Shown here: positions 48,587 through 60,000 of the stretch, one piece after another
Layout: each line of letters opens with the position of its first letter
How positions within the stretch are numbered: position 1 is the stretch's first letter
From: Diphasiastrum complanatum
Taxonomy: Eukaryota > Streptophyta > Lycopodiopsida > Lycopodiales > Lycopodiaceae
Reading direction: 5' to 3'
Assembly: GCA_029204225.1 (NCBI GenBank)
Contig: CM055099.1
Location: 42,960,597 to 43,020,596 of the forward strand
Length of the DNA stretch: 60,000 nt
Program-made: the position numbers and the translations under genes
The notes under the pieces: generated by a model
What the model was told of the DNA's origin: nothing
The model's database searches: none
The model's input: the letters and a program-made list of their open reading frames with translations, nothing else

Positions 48587-49265
48587 CATATTTGGCATAT
48601 TGAGGCCAACTTTGTTTTTAGACTTAGGTATTGACTTTTCAAAGTTCATTAGTCTAAATGTCATTTGAATAAATACTTTCTGAAAGTGTGAGAAAGTTAG
48701 AAGGCGAGTTTGAGTAGATTCAAATTTGAATGTTGGGTACTTTGAATCTAGACCCAAAAATAGTAGGGTTAGCATTTTGGAGGGAAAGCCAAGTGGTCAA
48801 ATAGGGTTTGGACCTATTATAAATGGATGTAACTCATGTAGAGACATATCTTCTCTCTTCTCTATCTCATTTCATGCCTATACATGGTTCTCTTGGGTTC
48901 TACTATCCATTGGTGCACTATACTTGTGATTGCATGCAATTCTATGTGTAGAATGATCTATATTTGCTAATTTTGGATCCACACATGTGAAATAAAATAG
49001 CTTTCTGATTTTGTATGAGCAAAAATAGTACTTGATCATTTCATTCAAGTTTGATCAAGTTCTATTTGAGTTTGCATCTCATTTTGTGTGTAGATGCTGA
49101 TTTTTCTACATTGGTGAGATTGGTAGTGTATTTCTCTTTCTAACCAAAGATCTTTCAAGTGGATTGGATCTTCATGATCTGAAATCCTTTACATGGTATC
49201 AGAGCTTGTGTTTCAGGCTATGAAGGAGGAAATCAAATGCATCAATGATTTGGTGAAGATATCAA

Positions 49266-52200
49266 GGCTAGACATGCTAGAGGGCAAAGTATTGCTATTC
49301 AAAAGACTTTGCCAGGTTTGATGGATCTTCAACAAATCTTGATCAATGAAGAATATAGACTTCAAGCAAGAGGTGGATCTACATCGACACTTCAAGAGGA
49401 TGATATGTTTAGAAAGGGCAAATTCAAGGACAAAACCAAAAGTAAGTGGTCTAAAGGGCAAGATCAAGTAGATGCTTCTTCAAGTGGCAATAAAAAGGAT
49501 AGATCAAAGCTCAAGTGCTTCTATTGCGGAATCAAAGGACACTTTGCAAGTGAGTGCTACAAGAAGATGAGAGATCAAGGAGACAAGCAAGGTAACCTTA
49601 CTCTTGATGAGGATGATTTGGATGTTCAAGATGCAAATGATGATGCTTTTGTAATGTCTTTATGTATGCTTGCTAGTGATAGAGATCTAGATCCTTGGTG
49701 GATTGATAGTAGAGCAAGTTCACACATGACCTTTCACAAAGAGTACTTCACTTCTTTGTTGGCATATGGAGATGACAAGAGGGTGATCTACATAGCCAAT
49801 GATGGTGAGTGTGCAATCAAAGGGATTGGCAAAATTCCTATTTCTCTTTCTACAAATAGGAATGTTCATTTGGAGGATGTCTTGTTGCTTCCATATATTA
49901 CAAGAAGTTGCTTAGTGTGAGTCAAATGCTAAGTAAAGGCCTCAAGGTGGAGTTTGATGGAGATGCTTGTATGATTAAAAGGAAGGATGTCTTGATTGGA
50001 AAAGGTAAAAGACAAGGGAAGTTGTTCAAACTAGATGCTTGTGTTATTGCTAACCAAGTTGGATGTGTTGCAAGGGAGCAAATACATATTCAAGAGATTT
50101 GGCATAAAATGATGGACACCACAACTTCAAGTCACTGGAGGTAATGGCTAGAAAGAAGGTTGTGATAGGTCTTCCAAGTTTCTTAAGTGGCATCAAACAT
50201 GTTTGTGAGTCTTGTGCTTTGTCTAAGTCACATAGACTACATTATACTAGATCTATATCTAGATCTACAAAGCCTTTTTAACTTGTACATTTATATATTC
50301 ATGGATTTACTACAATTAGCAATAGTGGAGCTAAGATGTATATAACATTCATTGATGATTTTAGTAGATCTTGTTGGATCTATCTACTAAAGAGCAAGGA
50401 TGAAGTGTATGATGTCTTTATCAAGTTCAAGAATGAGAGAGAGAACCAATTTTCCACAAGGATCAAGTGCTTAAGGAGTGACAATGGTGGTGAGTACATA
50501 TCTACCAAGTTCAAGGCCTTTTTGATGAGCATGGGATCAAGAGGGAGTATACAATACCAAGGACCCCACAACAAAATGGAGTAGCTGAAAGGAAGAATAG
50601 GACTTTATGTGAAAGTACTAAAGCTATGAGGTTAAGTGCTAATCTTGACAAACCTTTTTGGGATCAAGTTTTGTTGTGTGCTTGTGCAATAGGTGGCCAA
50701 GTGCTATTTTGGATGGAAGGACACCTTTTGAGATGCTATTCAAGAGGAGGTCGAGTGTCAACTTTCTAAGAACCTTTGGATGCACATGCTATGTCAGCAT
50801 TACTCTTGATGATAGGACCAAGGAGGATCCATCTTCAAGAAGAGGTATTTTTGTTGGATATAGTGAGGTGAGTAAAGCCTACAAGGTATACATTCCTTCT
50901 ACTAACAAAGTGATTGTTGGTAGAGATGGCATTTTTGATGAGGGGAACATTCCAAAGGTGTCTTCAAGCATGATTGATGGTAAAGTGGATGGATCTAACA
51001 TTCTTGATGTTGATGAGAAGGATCCTACTTTAGATGGTGGTGATGATGGACCTTCATCAAGTCAAAAACCAAGGAGAACATCAAGAGAAAGACAAGTACC
51101 TTCAAGGCTCACATATGATCAAAAGGGTACGCAGATAGTTTTTGGAAATTATGTTGCTTTCCTAACCTCTTTGGATAAGTGTAGATCAAGCAAGGAAAGA
51201 AGAGGAGTGGATCCAAGCAATGGATCTTGAGTATTAAAGCCCTTATGAAGAATGGAACATGGAGATTGGTGAAGTTACCTAAGGACAAGAAAGCTATTGG
51301 ATGGAAATGCATCTTCAAGAGATGGATCTATCAACAAGTACAAGGCAAGGTTATTGGCAAAAGGATATGCTCAACAACAAGGGATTGAGTATGATGAGAC
51401 ATTTGCACCCGTGGTAAAGATGGTAAGCATCCGAGTCATCATTTCACTTGCTACACTTTATGGATGGGATCTATGGAAAATAGACATTTCAAATGCATTT
51501 TTTAATGGTGATCTTGAGGAGGAAGTGTACATGGAGCAGCTCGAGAGCTACATTTCATCTACAAAGCCAAATCATGTGTGTCTACTACAAAAGAGCTTGT
51601 ATGGCCTTAAGCAAGCACCAATGAGTTGATATGCTAAGCTTAACACTTTTTTACTCTCTCAAGGCTTTGTTATGAGTGAGTATGATCATTTACTTTACTA
51701 TAGGTTTGCTAGAAATGATGTTACCATCTTGCTAATCTATGTGGATGATATCATCTTGAGTGGCGGAGACAATCAAGATGTGGAGGATATCAAGAGTGCT
51801 CTTAAGAAGGAGTTTGAGATGCATTATCTTGGTAATTTGCATTACATTTTGGGAATAGAAGTCATTAGATCTTCTCAATCTACTTTCATTTGTCAAGAGA
51901 AGTATGCTAATTCTATTCTAGAAAGATTTCATATGGTAGATGCAAAAGCTAGTGAAACACCTATGGAGCATGTAAAGCTAACTATAAGAGATAATGAAAG
52001 ACCCTTTAAGGACATTACTCTCTATAGGAAGCTAGTTGGTTCACTCATCTATCTAACCATTACTCAAATAGATCTAAGCTATTGTGTTGGAAGATTGAGT
52101 CAACTAGGAAAGCGAGTTTTGAGGTACATCAATGGAACTCAAGATTTTGCCATATTGTATGAGGGATCATCATCTAATCTTTTTGGATTTTCAGATTTGG

Positions 52201-52678
52201 ACTATGCTGGAGATGTAATGGATAGGAAATCCATTAGTGCTCATTGTATTTTCATAGGTGATGGAGCTATATCATGGATGTCGCAGAAACAAGCCACTAT
52301 CTCATTGTCATCTAGTGAGGCCAAGTACAAAGCTCTTACACATTGCACAAAGGAGATGTATGGATCAAGAGGATGATCAAGGATCTTCACTTGCTGGATT
52401 TTTCAGAGAGCCCAATCATCTTTTGTGACAATCAATCAGCCCAAAGACTGGCAACCAATCTTATCTTTCATGCTAGGAGCAAGCATATTGAGGTGCAATA
52501 TCATTTTGTGAGAAAGCAAGTCATTGCAAAGGAGGTGGAGCTTCACCATGTGTCCTCAAGGGAATGTGTAGCTGATATCTTCACCAAAGCATTGGGAAAT
52601 GACTTGTTCATGAATCATAGGACATCATTTGGAGTGTTATCAAAGTCCATGCTAAAACTAGTTGAAGAGGGAGTGTGA
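49266..52678 (+). pseudogene. Copia B gag-pol, multiple frameshifts and stops
   Basis: The sequence jumps from leader to mid-gag near 49270-49310, so the gag N-terminus is deleted. It then reads zinc knuckle CFYCGIKGHFASEC, protease WWIDSRASSHMT (DSGA changed to DSRA), integrase FIDDFSRSCW and LRSDNGGEY, RT YVDDIILSGG, RNase H ISLSSSEAKYKAL and ADIFTKALG. Frames change near 49915, 50145, 50580, 51230, 51630 and 52345. The final GAGGGAGTGTGA again puts the stop codon at the LTR border. Confidence 0.9.
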
Positions 52679-53321
52679 AAGATTCAACTAGTTTGATCAT
52701 TTTTGCTATATTTTCATATTTGGCATATTGAGGCTAGTTTTGTTTTTAGACTCTGAGATTGACTTTTCAAAGTTCATTAGTCTAAATGTCATTTGAATAA
52801 ACACCTTTTGAAAGTGTAGGAAAGTTAGAAGGTGAGTTTGAGTAGATTCAAATTTGAATATCGGGTACTTTGAATCTAGACCCAAAAATAGTAGGGTTAG
52901 AATTTTGGAGGGAAAGCCAAGTGGTCAAATAGGATTTGGACCTGTTATAAAAGGATGTAAGTCATGGAGAGACATATCTTCTCTCTTCTCTATCTCATTT
53001 CATGCTTATACATGGTTCTCTTGGGTTCTATTATCCATTGGTGCACTATACTTGTGATTGCATGCAATTCTATGTGTAGAATGATTTATATTTATTATTT
53101 TTGGATCCACACGTGTGAAATACAATAGCTTGCTAGTTTTGTATGGAAAAAAATAGTACTTTATTATTTCATTCAAGTTTGATCAAGTTCTATTTGAATC
53201 TGCATCTCATTTTGTGTGTAGATGCTGAGTTTTCTACATGGGTGAGATTGGTAGTGTATTTCTCTTTCTAACCAAAGATCTTTCAAGTGGATTGGATCGT
53301 AATGATCTGAAATCCTTCACA
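52674..53321 (+). repeat. Copia B 3' LTR (648 bp)
   Basis: Starts TGTGAAAGATTCAACTAG after the purine tract GAAGAGGGAG and ends ATCCTTCACA. The ORF at 52854-53057 matches one in the 5' LTR and is not a gene. Confidence 0.88.
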
Positions 53322-54150
53322 CCTTCTTGGCTCTCTTGTCATAACTCACTTGATCTTGTTGTATTGCTGGTCTCTCCTCCAAACCTACAACAATATCCAA
53401 AATAGCATTCATCTCAAGAAGTGATTCCATCCACATTGAATAGTTACTTGAGGTAAGCCTATCATTGGCTTCCAGCATGACTCCACTTGATGTAGCCATG
53501 TAGCAATGACCTGATCCTCTCTTTCAACCTGTCTCAATGCACAAAGCACTCCTTTGAACAACAACAAATGTTTTCAAAAAGAAATCACAAGATATGGAAC
53601 ACTTCTCAATTCTCTTATAGCACTTATACCAAGCAAATCAACACATAGAATAGTGAAAGCTTGATCAACCTATGATCTATCCTCAATATAATGACTATGA
53701 TCTACAAAAGATCCAATCTACATATGCAAAATTCTGATTTTGGTGTAGAATCCAATCTAGCATGCTCTAGAATTGATATCTTCTCCAAATCATTGATAGA
53801 TGTGATTGCCTCTTTCATAACCTGAAACACAAGCTCTGATACCATGTGAAAGATTTAAAATGATCTTGGGTTAGAAAGACAACATATCACCAGTCTTGCC
53901 AATGTAGAAAATCAGCATTTACTCTAAGAATGAGATGCAAACTCTAATAGATCTTGATCAATGAACCAAAATATTAAATAATGTTGTTGTCCATACAATT
54001 ATAGTAAGCTATTGTATCTCACATGTGTGGATCTGAAAATAACAATAAATTATCATTCTACACACAGAAGTGCAAGATATCACAAATATAATGCAACAAT
54101 GGATAGTAGAACAAAGAGAATCATGTATAAGCATGAATGAGTATCAAATT
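53322..54150 (-). mobile_element. Inverted 5' end of a diverged copia B relative
   Basis: Read on the minus strand: partial LTR (about 54150-53845), primer site TGGTATCAGAGC (53844-53833), leader, then gag start MATSSGVMLEANDRLTSSNY at 53499, running to 53322 where it meets the copia B 3' LTR. The LTR part is clearly diverged from the 52674-53321 LTR. Confidence 0.8.
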
Positions 54151-54284
54151 ATGCATATGGAAGATCAGCTTACCCATCTAAGATGGGATGGCAAAGATCT
54201 CACCAGCTTATCAGAAAGATGAAGAACCTATTCCTATCTCTACACAATGCCGAAACAGAACACGCAGTCTCACAAAAGATCTTC

Positions 54285-54480
54285 ACTTGATTCGTCTCTG
54301 GCATGTAGATCATGTAGTATGACGAATGGTTGTCATACCCGATGAGGTATCCTTGTTTGACTTTTTCATCGAGCTTCTTTCAAAGCTTGTCTAGAACATG
54401 TGCATAAGCTGCACAACCAAAGATCCAAACGTGAGTCAGAGGCATCAAGATCTTTATGGGCTACAGCCACCTACCTGCAA
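54285..54480 (-). pseudogene. Copia integrase C-terminal fragment
   Basis: The minus strand reads IFGCAAYAHVLDKL, stop, KKLDEKVKQGYLIGYDNHSS, YYMIYMPETNQVKI. The FG..Y.H and GY....YYM.Y.P pattern is that of copia integrase C-terminal regions. Confidence 0.75.
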
Positions 54481-54489
54481 AACATGACA

Positions 54490-54752
54490 GGCAAATCAGA
54501 CATTCCTCACACTACTCCACATGAAGTGTGGTGGGCAACACTGACGATGTACATGGACATCTGACGAATGACCATGTGTTTCATTCCAGAATGAAATACA
54601 TTGTCATCAAGTATCACTTGTTCAGGGATCTAGTTAAAAGAAACGAGATGAAGACCATGTTCATTTCAATGAAGCAGATGGTAACCGATATCTTCACAAA
54701 GCCTTTGGACAAGGAATGTTTGAAAAGCAAAGGGAGAACTTGGGAATCATAA
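54490..54752 (+). pseudogene. Copia RNase H C-terminal fragment
   Basis: The plus strand reads HVFHSRMKYIVIKYHLFRDL and continues to VTDIFTKPLDKECLKSKGR. Opposite in strand to the integrase fragment beside it, so the locus has been rearranged. Confidence 0.8.
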
Positions 54753-55140
54753 AAATGTCCGATTTGAGAGAGAGCTGAAGAAACCTTAAGTTTCTTCATC
54801 TCAAAGCTATTGTATTTTTCCTTTCCTTGTACTTTTCGGACTATTGTAATTTTAGCTACATTTCGCACAGTCTGCATATTTGAACTAAGTTTCGCACAGT
54901 GTCATATTTTTCGCATTTCCCAAAAAACTGACAGTTGGCCAAAATATGACTTAGAGCATATTTCAACACACTTTAAATTTTTTGCCTTTTTCGGAGAAAA
55001 TGCGACACGTAGTCCAAAACGACTTAGAATATATTCTTTGCATTTTTCGCTTCTTCAAAAAGCGTCATCCACATATTTCGGCTTTCGCAATTTTGAACCA
55101 ATGCAGCGCGTGAAGAGCAGAAAATGATTAAAGCACGGAA
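54753..55140 (+). other. TTTCGC-rich tract after the RNase H fragment
   Basis: TTTCGCACAG, TTTTTCGCATTT and TTTCGGCTTTCGC words recur. The position suits a 3' LTR of copia family C, whose 5' LTR candidate near 59.2-59.6 kb also has TTTCGC words. Confidence 0.4.
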
Positions 55141-56869
55141 GAAAGTGATAAGCAACCAAAATCATTTTAAAATTAGCTTAATGCATATTTTTGATTACCA
55201 CAGTTCAGATTAACTTTGTCTCCTCATTCATGTATACAGGATCAATGCAGACAGAGATATATACATGAGATATAGATGATGTGATATATGCACAGTTGCA
55301 CATAACAGTAGTAGCTAATTACAAATTATAATTTAGCAGTAGCTAATCATATTCTCGTGAGAGAGAACTCCTCTCTTGCACCCAATGCGTTGATCTAGAA
55401 AACATACAGCGCTCAAAAAGATTGTTATTGTAAACTCAATTATGATAATATAGAAGAGCTATACCATTCTGCTCATTGTGTGCAATCTGTGAATGATCAT
55501 GATGCTTGCTTGCAGTAGATATTATTCCACTGATTATTAAATATTATCTACTGGTTTTATAAATTAATATCAGATTTGCAATGTCAACAGTCTAAAATTT
55601 AAAGGATGATTGATCATAGTATGAAACAGTAGCTACAGCTACACAGATTGACTCCATCTGAGTGTTGCAATAGGAATCCTCCCATGAAGGTTTCCAACAT
55701 GTGCTTCAATTTTAAAGGCAAATGCTTTACTACCATTGCTTGAATTCACTGATCTTTATCTGGTCCATCAATAGCTTTTGTTTGAGGTTCATCTATGAAC
55801 CCACAAAATTTGATGGCTGTATTTGTGAAAATATTCTGACCAAATATTTTTGGTGGTTTTCTTTGTCTATCAGATCCTCTCACAATCTGTACAAGTTTCA
55901 ATTCGATTCTACATTTTCGGATACGACCTTGTTTTCTAGAATTTGAGTCTGTCAGGTACTCGATCTTGAACTCCCTCTGAATCAAATAATTCTCGTTCAT
56001 CATCTGCTTGTTTTACTTTTGTCATTGGTAACTGTTAGCAGCTTCTAGAGGATCGCTAGATGTCGAGCCAAGCTGAAGACACAGAGTATCTCTCACTCAT
56101 GACCGAGGAGGTCTCAAAAGGAGGAGAGTAGAAGAAGCTGAGAGCCGAGCATGAGAGCCGAGGATTTCTAGCTAGGATTACAATTGTTTTCTATGTGAGC
56201 CTACATGGTGTATCCCAGAGAAGGAATGACCATGTAGGAGCTAGTAATGTTTCCTAGGCAATGTAAATAAGTGTAGACCCCCTTAAATAATTTAGAGTGA
56301 GCAACCTTTTGATGGTGACCTCTAGTGGAAGGGCTATTTCCACATGTAAATTCTAAATTAGTGGAATTGCCACTTGGGCTCCACATGGGAAGCCCTCTTA
56401 CTTATTAAGGGGCCCCCTCTCTTGTGAGGGAGCTTTTGATTGTATTGTCATCTCTCTTGATTAAATAAAGAAGATCCTCCATGAGTTCTTGGCAATTGAG
56501 AAGCTCCTTGTTCATGGCTATCTTCTTGAGTGAAATTCCTATGAACATGTTCTGATTTCTTTTTGTGATTGTGGATTAATTAGATTTCTTGCTTACTTTA
56601 TCCCACTGACAGGCTAGGAATACACTTTGAAAATTGGAAAACATTTTTGCCTGGAAACCGTTCTAAACAAGAGGACTTAACAATAAGAACTGGCTTCTGG
56701 AAACGGGTAGAAACACCCAATTTCCAGAGCGGTAACCACCTGAGAAGTAGACAATTGTTCACAGATTTGGCTGGTATCTATAAACAGTAACTCATAAAAA
56801 ATTTTGAGAATTTCATAGTCGACTAAATCACTGTCTGCTATGTACTTTGACTCATCAAATTTGACATCT
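55141..56869. other. AT-rich stretch with no supported gene
   Basis: An 85-codon minus-strand frame (55746-56003) has reasonable composition but no recognised motif. ATTAAATAAAGAAG near 56459 resembles a plant polyadenylation region preceded by a CT-rich block, possibly an LTR remnant. Confidence 0.4.
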
Positions 56870-59062
56870 CCAACTACTTTTATTCTGTGAGTTTCGGGAA
56901 TATAGACTCGATAATATGACGAATGTAACTTGAATCCTACCAGAAATCCTTGTTCTATCTTTTCATCGAGTTTTTTTTCTCAATTTGTCTAGTATGTGCA
57001 TGTAAACTGCACATCTGAATGTCCGAACATGTGCAAGATTTGGCTTCGACTTCCACCATATTTCATGAGTTTTATCCGATATTTGAGATTTCAAAATTTG
57101 ATTCTGAAGATAATTCGATGTAGCCACTACTTCCACCCACAACTATTTTGGTGCTTTCGCATGAGCCATCATAGACCTAGCAACTTTCATAAGTGTACGA
57201 TTTATTCGTTCAGCTATTCCATTGTGCTAAGGTGTGTATGATGCAGTCTTTGTATGCATAATATCTCAATCAGTATAGTAAGCTTTGAATTCGTTGGAAA
57301 TGTACTCACCTCCATGGTCTGTGTGAATTTGCTTCAACTTATTGTCTGTCTGCTTCTCGGCCCAATTCGTATACTCAACGAATTTCTCAAAAGCTTTAGA
57401 TTTTGTATGAATAAAGTATACCACAACGAACTTGCTGAAGTCATCAATAAATGTAATGAAGTATTTTGCATCACCTAATGACAATACTCCAAATGGTCCA
57501 CAAATATCTAAATGCACAATTTTAAGTACCTTAGTTGCTTTATAAACATCTTTACTGAAAGGTGTTCTAGTCATTTTGCCTTTAAGACAAGATTCGCAGG
57601 TAGTTCGAATATCTCGACTCTTGATTTCGACTCCTTCGATTCTCTGACTTTTGTTGGCTTGGTACAAGGCTTCCATGTTCATGTGACATAGCCTCTTGTG
57701 CCACAGAATATCTGTCGATTCTTGAGTTTGATTAGCTTGTTCAACTCAAGTTCGAATGTTCAAGTGATACAAATTTTCTTCTCTATTGCCTTTAGCAACT
57801 AGGTTATCAGAATCTTCATCGAACAATTTACAAGAGTTCTTTGTGAATGTTACTAACATTTCTGTACATCTTTGCTACGGATAGAAGATCTTTATCAAGA
57901 GTAGGGACATAGAGAACTTCCTCTAGTTTCTTGTCACCCTGATTCGTGTCCAGCCATAGTATACCAGTTTTATCAACTACATATTTAGAACCGTCTCCAA
58001 GTATAATGAATCTCGAATAATTCATCTTCTTGTACTCAGATAAAATTTGTTTCGAGGAAACAAAATGTGAGGTGGCTCTTGAATCAAGTACTACTTCTCA
58101 AATTTTTTAATATGATGAACAACGTAGATCAGTACTATCATATGCTGCTGAGTTTCTTGTCGTCCTGTCTTCTGCTGCTCTGGAGCATTCTGCTTTATCT
58201 TCGACATAATTTGAATCTAAAGGTTTGCTTCGATTCTGCTCCTTTTTGTTTCTGGGATTCTGATAACAGTCTACTATTGCATAACCTCATTTATGACAAT
58301 GAATGCAATCAATTTTTGGATCTTCGATATGACCTGATCTTTTGCATCTGTTGCAAACCTTCCTATCACCAGAATTTTTTTGTTGTTTTCCAGATTGTTG
58401 ATCATTGTCTTGGACTCATTCTTTTTAAACGACTCCCTCTTAAACTTAGACTTCTTTGAAGATTTATTCTTCTAAGTAAATAGAGCATTTTCAAAATCAC
58501 CATTATCATCATAGCATTCACGAGCTTCTACTTCTTCTTTGACTCCATCTATTGTCTTTTGAAGTGTCATTGTCGAATCTTTTGCCAGTAAAGTTCGAGT
58601 TGTGTGGGATGACAAAGGTAGGGCTCGAAGAAAATAGCTAAGTTGTTTTTCCTTTGAGATTGCATTTTTCGTGCTAGAATTCTGCAAAGAAATATACGGA
58701 TCTTTTATCTTTCGTACGAATGTGGTCAGGTCTTTGTCGTCCCATTGTAGGTAAACTAATTGGTCTTCCAAGAACATGATTTGATTACGAGATCTAGTCT
58801 CATTCTTGGTTTGCAATTCTTCCCATAAATCTTTTGCATTCAAAATTGATGTAAGATCTAGCATTATGCTGTCATGCACTCTCAAACTCCATTCTCGAAG
58901 TTCTTTGCTAGGAGAAGTTATTGGCTTCTCCTCTATTGGTTCCGCCCATTGTCATATACCTTCGCCCTTCAGTAGGAGTGAAGTCTTTAATTTTCAGATC
59001 AAATAGTTTGAACCTTCTGGATCCAAGATCTTATTGAGACTGAATAGTGCTGATTGACGACA
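56870..59062 (-). pseudogene. Copia C gag-pol remnant (gag, protease, integrase)
   Basis: Read on the minus strand: gag (start about 59062; LRVHDSIMLDLTSILNAKDL and LEDQLVYLQWDDKDL), zinc knuckle CNRCKRSGH near 58350, protease LDSRATSHF near 58080, LYVPTLDKDLLSVAK near 57890, integrase CESCLKGKMTRTPF, HLDICGPF, FITFIDDFSKF and IHTDHGGEYISNEF (57682-57266), and an integrase C-terminal part with KKLDEKIEQGFLVGF near 56940. Stops and frameshifts break it throughout, and RT is absent. It differs in sequence from copia A and B. Confidence 0.85.
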
Positions 59063-59160
59063 TCTTCTATTCTTCTAAATAAATTCCAGATGCAGCTGCT
59101 GATGGATGTATGAAAAATGCTGAGAGGGATGCGAGGATACCACTGTATCGACTCTAATAT

Positions 59161-59172
59161 GCTCTAATGCCA
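59161..59172 (-). other. Degenerate tRNA-Met primer site of copia C
   Basis: The minus strand reads TGGCATTAGAGC, two mismatches from TGGTATCAGAGC, just inside an LTR-like end (TGTAGGAAATATAG from 59174). Confidence 0.55.
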
Positions 59173-59173
59173 T

Positions 59174-59690
59174 TGTAGGAAATATAGTAATAATTCCTCC
59201 TCATAGAACACGATGAAAGTTTGAATAAATCAAACTAATATCAGTGTCTTCAATCAGGTCTATTTCTGATCTATGTACTAATAGAACAGTTTTTGCCTTG
59301 ATTGAATAAGCATGCGGAATCAAGAGACAATTTTAGAACTTGAAGGAAGCTAAAATATTTCGTGAACTGTTCGAGATAGTTTTGCGACAGGTGAGCTTGA
59401 AGAATAGTCCAAAAGATTTCATGAATTGTTTGCGACAATTTCATGACATCTGAGGCTTGAACAAGAAACCGAAACATTTCGCGACAAGATTCTATTCGCG
59501 AATCTTTTGAGCTTTAACAAGAAAGCCACGAGCTTCCACAAGACACTGTTTTGCGAATCTTTCGCGGATCTTTTTGAGTTGGTCATGAATAGAAAAGTTT
59601 CAAGTTTGCGTTTGTTTCTTTCTCATCCTTTGTTAAGTACACTGCACGCTTGTTGGTAGAATTAAGATCTATCTAATCAGTTGTTCTACA
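59174..59690 (-). other. Probable copia C 5' LTR, outer limit not found
   Basis: AT-rich with repeated TTTCGCGA, TTTGCGAC and ATTCGCGAATC words between 59350 and 59575. It is adjacent to the primer-like site. No ORF is credible. Confidence 0.4.
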
Positions 59691-59726
59691 TATCAAATAT
59701 GAAAAATGATGAGTAAAATAGCTGAA

Positions 59727-60000
59727 AATAATGGTGATGTAGAGCGTTGGACAACCTCCAATCTATATAAAAAAAAGACAACAAATTGGTGACGAAAAGT
59801 ATTGAAAATGATGAGGTAGTAGGGCGTCGGACAACAACTTAAAACAATGAAAATCTGCCAAAAAAAATTAACGATAGTGATAGGTAGTAGGGCACTGGAC
59901 AACAACACCAATCTCAAAAGAAATGACAAAGAAAATCGATGAAAGTGATGGGTGGTAGGGCACTGGGGGACAACCACTACCAAATCTGTAGGAAATTGCT
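59727..60000. repeat. Minisatellite, ~68-75 bp monomers
   Basis: The block GTGATAGGTAGTAGGGCACT and GGACAACAAC recurs near 59734, 59809, 59877 and 59946 with an A-rich filler. It continues to the window edge. Confidence 0.75.

Larger units (their letters stand above)
48587..53321 (+). mobile_element. Ty1/copia retrotransposon B, degenerate
   Basis: 5' LTR (48587-49193, first ~41 bp missing), tRNA-Met primer site at 49194-49205, gag lacking its N-terminal part, pol broken in many places, 3' LTR (52674-53321, 648 bp, TG..CA). The shortened LTRs in the tandem units belong to the same or a close family. Confidence 0.9.

Noticed and set aside
48726-48929. 66-67 codon ORFs containing RPKNSRVxILEGKPSGQIGF (also 13817, 22849, 31835, 52854)
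   Set aside because: They lie inside copia LTRs in several copies and reflect LTR sequence, not a small gene family.

Overview
This is a plant nuclear DNA window, rich in retrotransposons. The evidence is AT-rich intergenic DNA, Ty1/copia elements primed by initiator-tRNA-Met (TGGTATCAGAGC), a Ty3/gypsy-type primer site matching tRNA-Asp, a spliced GH18 chitinase-like gene with a plant-style TATA box, and canonical GT..AG introns. I cannot place it to species. No rRNA, tRNA, CRISPR or bacterial-type operon was seen.

Layout. Positions 1-960 hold CT/GC microsatellites and a GC-rich ~80-88 bp minisatellite. Positions 1767-2851 are a broken SWIM zinc-finger coding region, probably from a Mutator-like transposase. 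Positions 3312-4390 (minus) are a decayed gag-like region with zinc knuckles, followed to the right by a ~151/162 bp minisatellite (4460-5950). Positions 5864-45323 form the dominant structure: a direct tandem array of a ~9 kb unit, three complete copies (8810, 9032 and 8986 bp) and a fourth that is interrupted and truncated. Each unit holds, left to right: one minisatellite monomer; a tRNA-Asp primer site beside an LTR-like end carrying long GA microsatellites; a broken exon with a good splice donor; a possible 110 bp mini-Helitron; short degenerate repeats; a two-exon GH18 gene on the minus strand with its own TATA box; and an internally deleted copia LTR with leader and gag start codon. The unit-to-unit junction fuses that gag start to the minisatellite monomer.

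The fourth unit carries a nearly intact Ty1/copia element (35363-41793, minus; 655 bp LTRs with about 7 differences by eye; one internal stop codon). Its left edge is a mosaic of inverted LTR and inverted unit sequence, and about 1.0 kb of the unit is missing. From 45324 the window is a retroelement graveyard: a gypsy pol remnant, an orphan ORF, a second copia element (48587-53321) flanked by inverted pieces of its own family, and a third, older copia family on the minus strand (56870-59174) with detached fragments near 54.3-54.7 kb. A ~70 bp minisatellite closes the window.

The only convincing host genes are the four GH18 copies. Each encodes a predicted 325-residue secreted protein, with a 34-residue signal exon upstream of the long ORF. 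All copies carry Asn in place of the third Asp of the GH18 DxxDxDxE motif while keeping the catalytic Glu. Copies 1-3 have identical protein; copy 4 has five substitutions. The array reads as a segmental expansion of a chitinase-like gene whose breakpoints lie in retrotransposon and minisatellite DNA.
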